NCBI GenBank assembly: GCA_964011275.1
Contig: CAXGOB010000010.1
Coordinates: forward strand, 21,876 to 85,875
Length of the DNA stretch: 64,000 nt
From: UBA7328 sp002471345
GTDB taxonomy: Bacteria; Bacteroidota; Bacteroidia; Chitinophagales; Saprospiraceae
Direction of reading: 5' to 3'
Shown: piece by piece, positions 35,356 through 44,474 of the stretch
Layout: each line of letters starts with the position of its first letter
Numbering within the stretch: position 1 is the first letter of the stretch
Notes under the pieces: generated by a model
The model's database searches: none
Told to the model about the DNA's origin: nothing
The model's input: the letters and a program-made list of their open reading frames with translations, nothing else
Position numbers and translations under genes: made by a program

Positions 35356-35574
35356 ATATGCTATTGTCTTTCAATTTTAAAGAAAACCAATCAATTCTCC
35401 TTTGAATCATTAATGGTCTCAATGTTCTATAGATTGCATAAAACAATCTGATTATGAATCTAAATTGGTATTATCTTGATAAATGTAATCGTATCATAAC
35501 TCAAAAAGGGCTACATAATAAACCGATCATTATTAATGATTAACTTAATCCCTCGTTTAACAAAATCAATTAGA

Positions 35575-37467
35575 ATGAAAAACTATTTCCTCTTCCTATC
35601 TATAGCAACTATTTGGACATTTTCATGTAAACAGGCCGAAGTACCAATCATTGTAAATGAATATACTATTGATCAATTCATGGCCAATAAAAGTGTTTTT
35701 GGAAGTTCATTCTCTTCTGATGAATCAAAATTACTAGTAGGGTCTAATGAAACTGGAATTTTTAATGCTTATGAACTTGATATCGCATCTGGAGAAAGAA
35801 AGCCTCTTACGACTTCTGAAGATAGGTCAATAAGACCTATTTCATATTTTCCACATGATGATCGAATACTCTATACCAGTGATAACAATGGCGATGAAAT
35901 TGACCACGTTTTCATGCAAGATACAGACGGCAATATTACTGATTTGACTCCAGCCGAAGGAGCCAAATCTAATTTTGCAGGATGGGCAAATGATGATAAG
36001 AGTTTCTTCTACATGAGTAATGAAAGAAACCCTCAATTTTTCGATTATTATGAGATGGACATCGCTGACTTCACATCAAAAAGAATTTATCAAAACGATG
36101 ATGGTAAAAATGTAAACTCTCTTTCAAGAGATAAAAGATATATGGCAATGTCTAAATCTGTAAATACAAATGATTCAGATATATTCCTAGTAGACTTATC
36201 TACTGGTGAAGAGACAAAACTCAATGAAAACCAAGCAGGTCATAGCATAGCAGACTTTAGTGTGGATAGTAAGAAACTTTACTATTTGACAGATGAAGGA
36301 GATGAGTTTCAATATCTAATGAGCTATGATATTGCCTCTGGATCTAAGGAAAAAATTTTACAAAAAGAATGGGACATTTGGTACACCTACTTTTCAAAAA
36401 CAGGAAAATATAGAGTGAGTGGAATCAATCAAGATGCTAAGACGGTTATAGAAATACTCAATACTGAAACCGGTAAAAACATCTCTGTCCCAGACATAGG
36501 AAATAAAGAAATCACTTCTGTCAATATATCAGATTCAGAAAGCAAAATGGCATTTTATGCAGGTGGGTCGAGTACTCCTAGTGATCTCTATATGTATGAT
36601 ATGATAAGTAAGAAAGTTGAGAAATTAACATCTACACTTAATGCTGAGATTGAACCAGCAGATTTAGTTGTTGGTGAAGTAGTACGATTCAAATCCTTTG
36701 ATGGACTAGAAATACCTGCTATTTTGTACAAACCTCATAATGCTAATGCAGACCAAAAAGTACCTGGAATTATTCAAGTTCATGGTGGGCCTGGAGGACA
36801 AACACGTTTGAATTACTCCTCACTATATCAATATCTAGTAAATCATGGATACGCAGTATTATGTGTGAATAATAGAGGGAGTAGTGGATATGGAAAGACA
36901 TTCTTTCAAATGGATGATCAAAAGCATGGAGATGTAGATCTGAAAGACATTGTAGAAGGAAAGAATTATTTGGCTTCTTTAGACTTTGTAGAAAGTGATA
37001 ATATTGGAATTTTAGGAGGATCATATGGAGGATATATGGTGATGAGGGCGATGACCCATGTACCAGATGAGTTCAATGTGGGAGTTAATATTTTTGGCGT
37101 AACTAACTGGCTTAGAACGTTAAAAAGCATCCCTCCATGGTGGGGTTCTTTTAAAGATGCACTCTATCTAGAAATGGGCGACCCAAATACTGCAGATTCT
37201 GTGCGATTGTATGATATTTCCCCAGTATTTCATGGTCACCAAGTAAAAAATCCTGTTATGGTTTTGCAAGGGTCAAAAGATCCTCGAGTGCTTCAAGTTG
37301 AATCAGACGAAATGGTTGCTGCCATGGAAGAACAAGGGGTACCGGTAGATTATGTATTGTTTGAGGATGAAGGTCATGGATTTAGAAAGAAGGAAAATCA
37401 AATCGAGGGATGGAGCAAAATAATGGGCTTTCTTGATCGAAACATGAAAAAAGAATTGAAAGATTGA
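35575..37467 (+). CDS. S9 family peptidase, prolyl-oligopeptidase type, lipoprotein
   Basis: A 630-residue exported peptidase. The ATG at 35575 gives a lipoprotein signal (MKNYFLFLSIATIWTFSC, Cys18); an upstream in-frame ATG at 35536 is less likely. Residues about 35-350 form a beta-propeller of TolB/WD-like blades (for example VFGSSFSSDESKLLVGSNE, ISYFPHDDRILYTSD). The catalytic domain has Ser483 in GGSYGGYMVM, Asp569 in GSKDPRVLQ and His601 in EGHGFRKKE, with VHGGPGGQTR for the oxyanion hole. It resembles acylaminoacyl-peptidases and oligopeptidase B relatives. The PD40 lipoprotein starts 10 bases after its stop, so the two are one operon. Confidence 0.93.
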   Translation: MKNYFLFLSIATIWTFSCKQAEVPIIVNEYTIDQFMANKSVFGSSFSSDESKLLVGSNETGIFNAYELDIASGERKPLTTSEDRSIRPISYFPHDDRILYTSDNNGDEIDHVFMQDTDGNITDLTPAEGAKSNFAGWANDDKSFFYMSNERNPQFFDYYEMDIADFTSKRIYQNDDGKNVNSLSRDKRYMAMSKSVNTNDSDIFLVDLSTGEETKLNENQAGHSIADFSVDSKKLYYLTDEGDEFQYLMSYDIASGSKEKILQKEWDIWYTYFSKTGKYRVSGINQDAKTVIEILNTETGKNISVPDIGNKEITSVNISDSESKMAFYAGGSSTPSDLYMYDMISKKVEKLTSTLNAEIEPADLVVGEVVRFKSFDGLEIPAILYKPHNANADQKVPGIIQVHGGPGGQTRLNYSSLYQYLVNHGYAVLCVNNRGSSGYGKTFFQMDDQKHGDVDLKDIVEGKNYLASLDFVESDNIGILGGSYGGYMVMRAMTHVPDEFNVGVNIFGVTNWLRTLKSIPPWWGSFKDALYLEMGDPNTADSVRLYDISPVFHGHQVKNPVMVLQGSKDPRVLQVESDEMVAAMEEQGVPVDYVLFEDEGHGFRKKENQIEGWSKIMGFLDRNMKKELKD

Positions 37468-37476
37468 CATATTGAT

Positions 37477-38427
37477 GTGCTAATATTTATGAATGCAATA
37501 ATTCGTCAATTAGTCAATGATGGATTTTTTCAAATTGAAAGTGTGTTATTTAAAAATCTCACTTTGGCGTTCTTTTTGTTGATTGTTCTTCCTAGTTGTA
37601 ATGAGGAAAAAGCAATCTATTCAAAGAATAGTTCAAGTAATATTATTACTGAACAATTAATGAAGAGCTTATCTCAGAGTATTCCATCTGATAAGATCAT
37701 TAATAGAGCTACTTTAACTCCAGGTGGTGATTCTTTTTATATCACTCTTTCGGATTATGACTTCACAAATTTTGACATTCAGATTGCAAATATTAGAGGA
37801 GATTCAATTTTCAAACTGACACCTACTACCATTAATAGTAATGAACATGATGATCACGGATTATCTTTTAGCCCTAGTGAAAATTCCGTCTACTTTTCAT
37901 CTACAAGACCTAGATCAGAACAGGATACTTCCTATCAATGGGCGATATGGAAATCAGAAAGCAAAGGTGAATCTTGGACAGAACCAAGGCATATTCCGAT
38001 TCAAAATTTAAAGAACAAACATGTTTCTCATCCGAGTATTACAAGAGATGGCGTTTTGTACTTTCATTCTAGTGATCTCGATTATTCAAATATGCATATC
38101 TACCGGGCAGAATTGATAGATCATAAATATCGTGAAGCAAAAAAAGTGGTTTTCCCCACTCATTTCACTTCAGGCACCTGTACGCCTTACATTTCACCCA
38201 ATGAAGATAATGTCATTTTTGCTTCAATAGGAACACAACTTGATCTTTACAGATGCTCATCCTTCATAGACAATGAATGGAAGGATTGTAATATTATGTC
38301 TGATCAAATTAATAAAAATGGTCTGGGCAATCCATCTGTTTCAATAGATGAGAATAAGTTATTTTATACGACAGGGACTTATGATTTCACTGAGAAATGG
38401 AAGATTAAGTTTACAGCTTTAGAATGA
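37477..38427 (+). CDS. PD40 (WD40-like) beta-propeller lipoprotein
   Basis: A protein of up to 316 residues whose N-terminal signal is a lipobox (LTLAFFLLIVLPSC); a GTG at 37543 would give a tidier signal peptide than the ATG at 37477, so the true start is uncertain. From about residue 75 it has PD40/TolB-like blades: RATLTPGGDSFYITLSDYDF, GLSFSPSENSVYFSSTRPR, SHPSITRDGVLYFHSSD, YISPNEDNVIFASIG, NPSVSIDENKLFYTTG. Such proteins bind partner proteins or act as scaffolds in the envelope. It lies 10 bases downstream of the S9 peptidase lipoprotein and may work with it. Confidence 0.88.
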   Translation: MLIFMNAIIRQLVNDGFFQIESVLFKNLTLAFFLLIVLPSCNEEKAIYSKNSSSNIITEQLMKSLSQSIPSDKIINRATLTPGGDSFYITLSDYDFTNFDIQIANIRGDSIFKLTPTTINSNEHDDHGLSFSPSENSVYFSSTRPRSEQDTSYQWAIWKSESKGESWTEPRHIPIQNLKNKHVSHPSITRDGVLYFHSSDLDYSNMHIYRAELIDHKYREAKKVVFPTHFTSGTCTPYISPNEDNVIFASIGTQLDLYRCSSFIDNEWKDCNIMSDQINKNGLGNPSVSIDENKLFYTTGTYDFTEKWKIKFTALE

Positions 38428-38482
38428 AACTCATTGAGTTTGATTATGGAAACTTGATTGGTAAACTACGATAATTCTTATT

Positions 38483-39043
38483 CTATTGTAAGCTTCTCTT
38501 TTCTTTTTTAGTTATTTCGTAGCAATAGTGTTTTTCATAATCTGGGCAATTGACCAATTCAGGGTGATTGAACTCTCCAATTTTAGTCATACCAATTTTC
38601 TTCATGACATTTTCCGATTTTCTGTTGTTTATCGTACAAACTGAAATTATCTTTTTTATGTCTAATTCATTAAATCCATATTCTAGACATCTTTTCGCGC
38701 CTTCTGTTGCATAACCTTTCCCCCAAGCTTTTCTTTTTATTCTCCAACCAATATCAATAGCAGGAGTGAATCTGGTTTTATACTCTTGAAATGCAAGTCC
38801 TATCATCCCTATAAATTCTCTGCTGTCCAAAACTTCTACTGCATAGTATGTGAATCCGTTTTCAGAAAAATGTTTTTTGAGTTTAATTATGAGATCTCTA
38901 ACTTCATACGAAGTAAGTGTTTTTGGAAAGTGTTCCATTACTTCTTCATCAGAATTTAGAATTGCAAATTCATCTAAATCCTCATTTGTCCAATTTCGGA
39001 ATCCGATTCTTTCCGACTTAAATATGTAATTGTATTCTTTCAT
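38483..39043 (-). CDS. GNAT acetyltransferase, RimJ/RimL-like
   Basis: A 186-residue GNAT-fold N-acetyltransferase. Features: SERIGFRNWTNEDLDEF, the acetyl-CoA strand IDIGWRIKRKAWGKGYATEG (Q/R-x-x-G-x-G/A-type loop RKAWGKGYA), AKRCLEYGFNELDIKKIISV and NNRKSENVMKKIGM. It belongs to the RimJ/RimL group that acetylates protein N-termini, amino acids or antibiotics; the acceptor is not predictable. Single gene; 69 bases separate it from the DUF6090 gene upstream on the same strand, so cotranscription is possible. Confidence 0.9.
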   Translation of the reverse strand: MKEYNYIFKSERIGFRNWTNEDLDEFAILNSDEEVMEHFPKTLTSYEVRDLIIKLKKHFSENGFTYYAVEVLDSREFIGMIGLAFQEYKTRFTPAIDIGWRIKRKAWGKGYATEGAKRCLEYGFNELDIKKIISVCTINNRKSENVMKKIGMTKIGEFNHPELVNCPDYEKHYCYEITKKEKRSLQ

Positions 39044-39112
39044 TTTTTGTGGAAGCTCATGACTCCATCAATGCCTGCTAATGCATTTTATCATTTATCA
39101 TTCTTTACTTTT

Positions 39113-39859
39113 TTATCTATTAACTAATTCTCCATCTATGAGTTCCTCGATATTTACCATGTAGTTTTTGAAGGTTTCATAATAATCATTGAGATAATAT
39201 GTAGCACCCATGTAATACACTAAATGATTTTCATATTCTTTTGATTGGATTAAGTATTTATTGCTGGTGTCATTAAACTTATTTTGACCCAGCATAGCAT
39301 ACCATGTGTTTTTGTCTTTTTCTGTGATTTCTCTCATTCTTCTAAAATCACCATGATTCAACGCATAATCAAAACATATATCGTGTTTAGTAATTATCAA
39401 TTGCTCTTGTTGACGTAATGGAACTAATTTAGAGTCCCATAGAGATAATTGGCCCCTTAGTTTTGAATTTTGTATTAGGCTCAACTTCCCAGAATTCATC
39501 GTTTCTTTTATCAAGCCTTCTGCTGGTTCAAAATAAGAATAACTTGAAAGTGCATTTTTAAAATTTATTGCAATTTGTTCCTCTGTAACCGACTCATTTT
39601 CTGGTCTGAAAAGTTTTATAAACTCAGCGATCTGCTCCACTTTAACTGAGTTAGAGGCTATTTCAGAATCAACAAAAGAAATGTTTGTTTCAATTTCTTC
39701 TTTATGTGCTATCAATAAATTATGCTCTTCATTATCTGATTTACGCACCTCATGCCAATTATTCAGTGCAAATGCAGCGACTATTCCCACAATAATGACA
39801 AAAAGCTCTAAGAGATACTCTGCCCATTTTTGCTTAAAGACTTTTAGGATATTTTTCAT
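39113..39859 (-). CDS. DUF6090 family membrane protein
   Basis: A 248-residue protein of the Bacteroidota-restricted DUF6090 type: a basic N-terminus (KNILKVFKQKWAEY), a single transmembrane helix (about residues 16-35, YLLELFVIIVGIVAAFALNNW, ending in the conserved NNW), then a coiled, charged extracytoplasmic domain (NLLIAHKEEIETNISFVDSE, IKETMNSGKLSLIQNSKLRGQL). The function of the family is unknown. The Asn-Asn-Trp at the membrane exit and the GKLSLIQN block are the usual marks. It has no operon partner, apart from possible readthrough into the acetyltransferase gene. Confidence 0.85.
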   Translation of the reverse strand: MKNILKVFKQKWAEYLLELFVIIVGIVAAFALNNWHEVRKSDNEEHNLLIAHKEEIETNISFVDSEIASNSVKVEQIAEFIKLFRPENESVTEEQIAINFKNALSSYSYFEPAEGLIKETMNSGKLSLIQNSKLRGQLSLWDSKLVPLRQQEQLIITKHDICFDYALNHGDFRRMREITEKDKNTWYAMLGQNKFNDTSNKYLIQSKEYENHLVYYMGATYYLNDYYETFKNYMVNIEELIDGELVNR

Positions 39860-40616
39860 TATTTAGATTTAACAACCAATATCTGTATGGCGGAATTCCA
39901 CTTATTTACTAAAGTAGGAATCCAATTTGAGAATGTCCTAAGCATGCTAAATAAACCTTCATTTATGATTATATGGCCAGTATACAAGAAGGATAATGTC
40001 TTACTGCGGAATAAAAACCTAGATCATATGACAATTATTCAGAAGAATCAACTCTTCAAACATTATAAACTTGTGTATAAGATAAGAAGACAATAAAAAA
40101 ATACAACTCTCTTTGCTGAAAAACTACCATATGAAAACTATGTCCTTTTAAATGTTTTCGTTTCTCACCTCTATTATATTTTGGTCTTAAAGTTTATCTG
40201 CATTTTAGATCTGGTTAGGTGCTGATCCTGAAGGGCAATTAGTTACTTGACAGATTTAGCGCCTATATCCCTTTGATAAGATGGCAGTTGTGAGGCCATC
40301 CAAGTTCGCAATCATGATGACATAAGCGATACTTTATAGATCTATGAAAGATTGGCAAGAACATTCCTTCAACATACCAATCTGGCTTAATTGCCCAGAC
40401 ATTGTTTTTGTTGATTATTGATGTGATCAATATTAGTCAGAATCGTTATCTGATTTGATAAGCTTTCTAGGTTCAGGTCGCACAATTAGTAAAATTAACC
40501 CTAAAATCAACCTTTTTTACCAGTGACACTATCACCATATTGATTCAGTTATTTGTAGGCGGCTTTAAATATTCAAACTGTTATGATTAAAATTACTCAA
40601 TCTGAACCTAACAATT
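39860..40616. other. Longest gene-free stretch of the window, possible decayed coding DNA
   Basis: No intact gene is seen in 757 bases. A 69-codon plus-strand frame (39887-40096) has no supporting signal and is not called. Between about 40206 and 40520 one plus-strand frame gives protein-like pieces (IWLGADPEGQLVT, RLYPFDKMAVVRPSKFAIMM, MKDWQEHSFNIPIWLNCPDI, SDLISFLGSGRT) broken by at least six stops, which may be the remains of an old gene. The evidence is compositional only. Confidence 0.4.
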
Positions 40617-42407
40617 CTAATCCAACTTCAAGACCTCCAAAAATGCCTTCTGCGGAACTTGAACACTTCCTATCGACCTCATCTTCTTCTTTCCTTTTTT
40701 TTGCTTTTCTAATAGCTTTCTCTTACGAGTAATATCTCCACCATAACATTTAGCGGTCACATCTTTTCTGAGTGCTGATATCGTCTCTCTAGCTATGATC
40801 TTAGCACCTATAGATGCTTGTATAGCAATCATAAACTGCTGCCTTGGAAGTAAGGTCTTGAGTTTTTTACAAATCTGCCGTCCAAATGATTCCGCTTTAG
40901 TGCGATGTACCAATGAAGATAAGGCATCTACAGGTTCTCCATTTAGTCTTATATCTAATCTGACCAAATCACTTGAATTGTATTCTTTTGGCAAGTAGTC
41001 AAATGAAGCATACCCTCTTGTAATGGATTTTAATCTATCATAGAAATCAAATACAATTTCAGCCAGAGGTAAATCAAAGGACAATTCTATTCTTTCTTGT
41101 GTGAGATAGGTTTGTTTGGTTAAGGTGCCCCTTTTATCCATACATAGAGTCATGATATTCCCTATATATTCTGGTTTAGTAATAATTTGAGCTGAAATAT
41201 AAGGCTCCTCTACCCTATCCAATTGTGATGGATCTGGAAGATCAGAAGGTGTATTAATAATGAGCTCTTCTTGTTTAGTGGTGTAAGCCAAATAAGAAAC
41301 ATTTGGAATGGTTGTGATCACCTCTTGATCAAATTCTCTTGAGAGACGCTCTTGTATTATCTCTAGGTGTAACATTCCTAAGAACCCACACCTAAACCCA
41401 AAGCCAAGTGCTACTGAAGTCTCCGTCTCATAAGTCAATGATGCATCATTCAATTGTAATTTTTCGAGACTGTCTCTTAAATCTTCAAAATCCTCATTCT
41501 CAATAGGATAGATACCAGCAAACACCATTGGTTTTACCTCCTCAAAGCCATGAATGCCATCAGAACAAGGATTGTCAGTACTTGTGATTGTATCTCCTAC
41601 TTTGATTTCTTTCGACTCTTTGATACCTGTAATGACATATCCTACATCTCCTGTGCCCATTTCTTTTTTAGGTACCTGATCAAGTTGTAGCACCCCAATC
41701 TCATCTGCGAAATAATCCTTACCAGTATGAATAAATCGGATACCTTGTCCTTTCTTCAGAGTGCCATTCATTATTCTATAATAAGCAATCACTCCTCTAA
41801 AAGAATTGAACATTGAGTCAAAAATCAATGCCTGTAATGGAGCCTCTGGATCACCTTTTGGAGCAGGAATACGGTCTACTACTGCATTCATTATATCTTG
41901 TATCCCAATGCCCGTTTTACCACTAGCCAGAACAATTTCCTCACTTGCACATCCAATAAGATCAATAATTTGATCGGACATTTCTTCGATCATGGCACTT
42001 TCCATGTCCACTTTATTCAAAATTGGAATAATTTCAAGATCATGCTCAATAGCCAAATAAAGATTAGAAATAGTCTGTGCCTGCACTCCTTGAGAGGCAT
42101 CTACTAAAAGTAATGCTCCTTCACATGCAGCAATTGATCGAGATACTTCATATGAGAAATCAACATGACCAGGTGTATCAATTAGATTAAAAGTATAAGT
42201 CTCACCATCATCATGATTATAATACATCTGAATTGCATGGCTCTTTATAGTAATTCCTCTCTCTCGCTCTAGATCCATATCATCAAGTGCTTGATCTTTC
42301 ATCTTTCTCTCTGCAATAGTCTGAGTGAACTCAAGAAGGCGATCAGATAATGTGCTCTTACCATGATCAATATGAGCGATGACACAGAAATTTCTTATGT
42401 TCTTCAT
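40617..42407 (-). CDS. lepA: Elongation factor 4 (LepA)
   Basis: A 596-residue translational GTPase of normal length; LepA back-translocates or otherwise resets ribosomes, and aids fitness under stress. G1 AHIDHGKSTLSDRLL (about 9-23), G2 RERGITIKSH, G3 DTPGHVDF and G4 NKVD are intact. Domains II and III follow, and the LepA-specific C-terminal domain ends with KLLEKQKKGKKKMRSIGS and QVPQKAFL. A TATATTTG -7-like box lies only five bases before the ATG, so the transcript could be nearly leaderless. The divergent neighbour is galK. Confidence 0.97.
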   Translation of the reverse strand: MKNIRNFCVIAHIDHGKSTLSDRLLEFTQTIAERKMKDQALDDMDLERERGITIKSHAIQMYYNHDDGETYTFNLIDTPGHVDFSYEVSRSIAACEGALLLVDASQGVQAQTISNLYLAIEHDLEIIPILNKVDMESAMIEEMSDQIIDLIGCASEEIVLASGKTGIGIQDIMNAVVDRIPAPKGDPEAPLQALIFDSMFNSFRGVIAYYRIMNGTLKKGQGIRFIHTGKDYFADEIGVLQLDQVPKKEMGTGDVGYVITGIKESKEIKVGDTITSTDNPCSDGIHGFEEVKPMVFAGIYPIENEDFEDLRDSLEKLQLNDASLTYETETSVALGFGFRCGFLGMLHLEIIQERLSREFDQEVITTIPNVSYLAYTTKQEELIINTPSDLPDPSQLDRVEEPYISAQIITKPEYIGNIMTLCMDKRGTLTKQTYLTQERIELSFDLPLAEIVFDFYDRLKSITRGYASFDYLPKEYNSSDLVRLDIRLNGEPVDALSSLVHRTKAESFGRQICKKLKTLLPRQQFMIAIQASIGAKIIARETISALRKDVTAKCYGGDITRKRKLLEKQKKGKKKMRSIGSVQVPQKAFLEVLKLD

Positions 42408-42412
42408 TAGTG

Positions 42413-42420
42413 CAAATATA
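42413..42420 (-). promoter_or_regulatory. Possible -7 element for lepA
   Basis: TATATTTGCAC on the minus strand matches TAnnTTTG and ends five bases before the lepA ATG. The expected start point would coincide with the start codon, suggesting a leaderless mRNA. No -33 TTTG at standard spacing. Confidence 0.4.
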
Positions 42421-42511
42421 GAGGTTGTTTAATTACTATTTAGGGAATAAGAACAGACAAGTCTCAACTGATCTCAACCATTTTGTATAAGAACCGATAT
42501 CATAATTATAT

Positions 42512-42545
42512 TTTGATGACTATTAATTCAGACATGTTACATTTG
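42512..42545 (+). promoter_or_regulatory. galK promoter, -33 TTTG and -7 TACATTTG
   Basis: TTTG at 42512-42515 and TACATTTG at 42538-42545 are separated by 22 bases, within the range used by Bacteroidota primary sigma factor. The expected leader is about 12 bases. Confidence 0.6.
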
Positions 42546-42562
42546 CACACTTTCTATTTCTT

Positions 42563-43711
42563 ATGCAAAATATTTCAAACAAGTATTCAACCCTATTCGG
42601 CAGGAAAGCCGAGTTATTAGCTAGAGCACCAGGCAGAATAAATCTAATAGGAGAACACACCGATTATAATAAGGGCTTTGTTTTACCAGCTGCTATAGAT
42701 AAGCATATGTTTTTTGCATTTGGAAAAAACAAAGAAAAATCAATAGAGCTATATTCTTATGACCTGGATGAGAAAGTCACTATTGAATCGTTAGAAAAGC
42801 TAGAAAACAATACTTGGGCAAATTTCATTATAGGCATCCTTCAGGTCTTAAAAAATAAAGGACTTGAGATTAGAAATTTCAATATGGTTTTTGGTGGAAA
42901 TATCCCCATCGGTGGCGGTCTGAGTTCTTCATCTGCTTTGGAATGTGGATTTCTTAAAATATTGAATCAGGCATATGATCTTGGACTAGATCATATGGAA
43001 ATGATAGAGATAAGTAGATCAAGCAATCATCATTTCTTAGAGCTTCAAGGAGGCATAATGGATCAGTTCAGTGTTCTAAATGGAATAGCTGATCATGCCA
43101 TGCTACTTAATTGTGAGACACATGAATACAGCCAAATTCCACTTAGGATGAATGGATATAGTTTTGTGTTAATAGATTCTAATGTTTCTCATTCACTAGT
43201 AAACTCTGCTTACAATGACAGAGTGAGGGAAGGGAAAGAAGCATTGACGATAATTCAGAAGAAGTATCCTAAAGTCCGGCATTTGAGCATGGCAACTTTA
43301 GCACAAATTGATGCTGTAGAAAAATCGTTGAGCCTGATTCAAAAAGCTAGAGCTCGCTTTATAATTGAAGAGAATAGACGAGTCCATAAATTTTGTGCCG
43401 CTTTAGCCAAAAAGGACATAGGAAAAGTAGGTAATTTGATTTATGCTTCACATGAAGGACTCAGAGATCAATATCAAGTCAGTTGCAAAGAAGTGGACCT
43501 TCTTGTTGATTTAGCAAAAAAAAGCGAAGGCGTAATTGGAGCAAGAATGATAGGTGGAGGATTTGGAGGATGTACTCTTAACTTAATAGAATCCAAAAAT
43601 GCCCTTACAACAGCTCAGAAAATATCGAGCTCTTATAAGGCCATTACCGGAATATCGTCTAAAGTATACGATATTAAGATTGGAGATGGAGTATCAGTTT
43701 TTGAAAATTAG
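42563..43711 (+). CDS. galK: Galactokinase
   Basis: A 382-residue GHMP kinase that phosphorylates alpha-D-galactose to galactose 1-phosphate, the first step of the Leloir pathway. Motif 1 GRINLIGEHTDY (24-35) is the galactokinase signature; motif 2 is in GGNIPIGGGLSSSSALE; motif 3 is GARMIGGGFGGCTLN near residue 340. Catalytic Asp is in GGIMDQFSVLNG. Length is normal. galT, galE and mutarotase genes are not next to it. A good -33/-7 promoter lies just upstream, and it converges on aroE. Confidence 0.96.
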   Translation: MQNISNKYSTLFGRKAELLARAPGRINLIGEHTDYNKGFVLPAAIDKHMFFAFGKNKEKSIELYSYDLDEKVTIESLEKLENNTWANFIIGILQVLKNKGLEIRNFNMVFGGNIPIGGGLSSSSALECGFLKILNQAYDLGLDHMEMIEISRSSNHHFLELQGGIMDQFSVLNGIADHAMLLNCETHEYSQIPLRMNGYSFVLIDSNVSHSLVNSAYNDRVREGKEALTIIQKKYPKVRHLSMATLAQIDAVEKSLSLIQKARARFIIEENRRVHKFCAALAKKDIGKVGNLIYASHEGLRDQYQVSCKEVDLLVDLAKKSEGVIGARMIGGGFGGCTLNLIESKNALTTAQKISSSYKAITGISSKVYDIKIGDGVSVFEN

Positions 43712-43745
43712 AATTCTGGAATTCATTCTCTATGAATTTTTGGCC

Positions 43746-44471
43746 TTATGAATTCCAAATATCCCATGATTTTTCTGCTTGCAAATACAACATGTCCAAC
43801 CCATTTTTCACCCTAGCATCAGCACTTTTTCCTCTTTTCATAAATTCAGTTGCCGCAGGGTTATAGACTAGGTCATAGAGAAAGTGATCTTTGGACAAAT
43901 ATTCGTATGGAATATCTGGGAATGCCATAGTGTTTGGATAAGTACCAAGAGGAGTAGTATTAATAATAAGCTGATGCTTTTTCATCATGGGTTCATCTAA
44001 ATCACCATAATTCAAATATCCTGACCGTCTGCTCACGTTATGGTAGCATATGTCTAATTCTTCAAGCACATATTGAATGGCTTGTGCTGCTCCCCCTGTA
44101 CCTAGAACTAAAGCATCCTCTGGTTTTTCATCACCAATAAACCTTTCTAATGATTCTTGGAATCCATATATATCTGTGTTGTATCCTATGCGAAGATCCC
44201 CATCAATTTTAATCGTATTGACAGCACCTATTCTCTTTGCTTCTGGGCTCAATTCGTCCAAAAAGTCTATAACGGCTTTTTTGTATGGAATGGTCACATT
44301 TAAACCTCTGGGACTATGATTTGATATCAATTCTTCGAGATCATCAATAACCTCTAATTCAAATGCTTTGTATTCCGAATTTAATATGCCTTCTTTTTCA
44401 AATTTTATTTTGAAATAACCTGGCGAAAAAGAATGCGTTAGTGGATATCCTATCAATCCATATGTTCTCAT
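43746..44471 (-). CDS. aroE: Shikimate dehydrogenase
   Basis: A 241-residue NADPH-dependent enzyme that reduces 3-dehydroshikimate to shikimate in aromatic amino-acid synthesis. The substrate site shows GYPLTHSFSPGYF and NVTIPYKKAVIDFLDEL (catalytic Lys in PYKK), with GYNTDIYGF carrying the conserved Asp; the NADP site has LVLGTGGAAQAI and NTTPLGTYP. It is a little shorter than E. coli AroE but complete. The sugar-transferase gene begins 3 bases upstream on the same strand (stop 44475), so the two share a transcript. Confidence 0.95.
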   Translation of the reverse strand: MRTYGLIGYPLTHSFSPGYFKIKFEKEGILNSEYKAFELEVIDDLEELISNHSPRGLNVTIPYKKAVIDFLDELSPEAKRIGAVNTIKIDGDLRIGYNTDIYGFQESLERFIGDEKPEDALVLGTGGAAQAIQYVLEELDICYHNVSRRSGYLNYGDLDEPMMKKHQLIINTTPLGTYPNTMAFPDIPYEYLSKDHFLYDLVYNPAATEFMKRGKSADARVKNGLDMLYLQAEKSWDIWNS

Positions 44472-44474
44472 GTA

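Noticed and set aside
39887..40096. Plus-strand open frame of 69 codons in the long gap
   Set aside because: No family resemblance, no promoter or ribosome site, and other frames in the gap look equally random.
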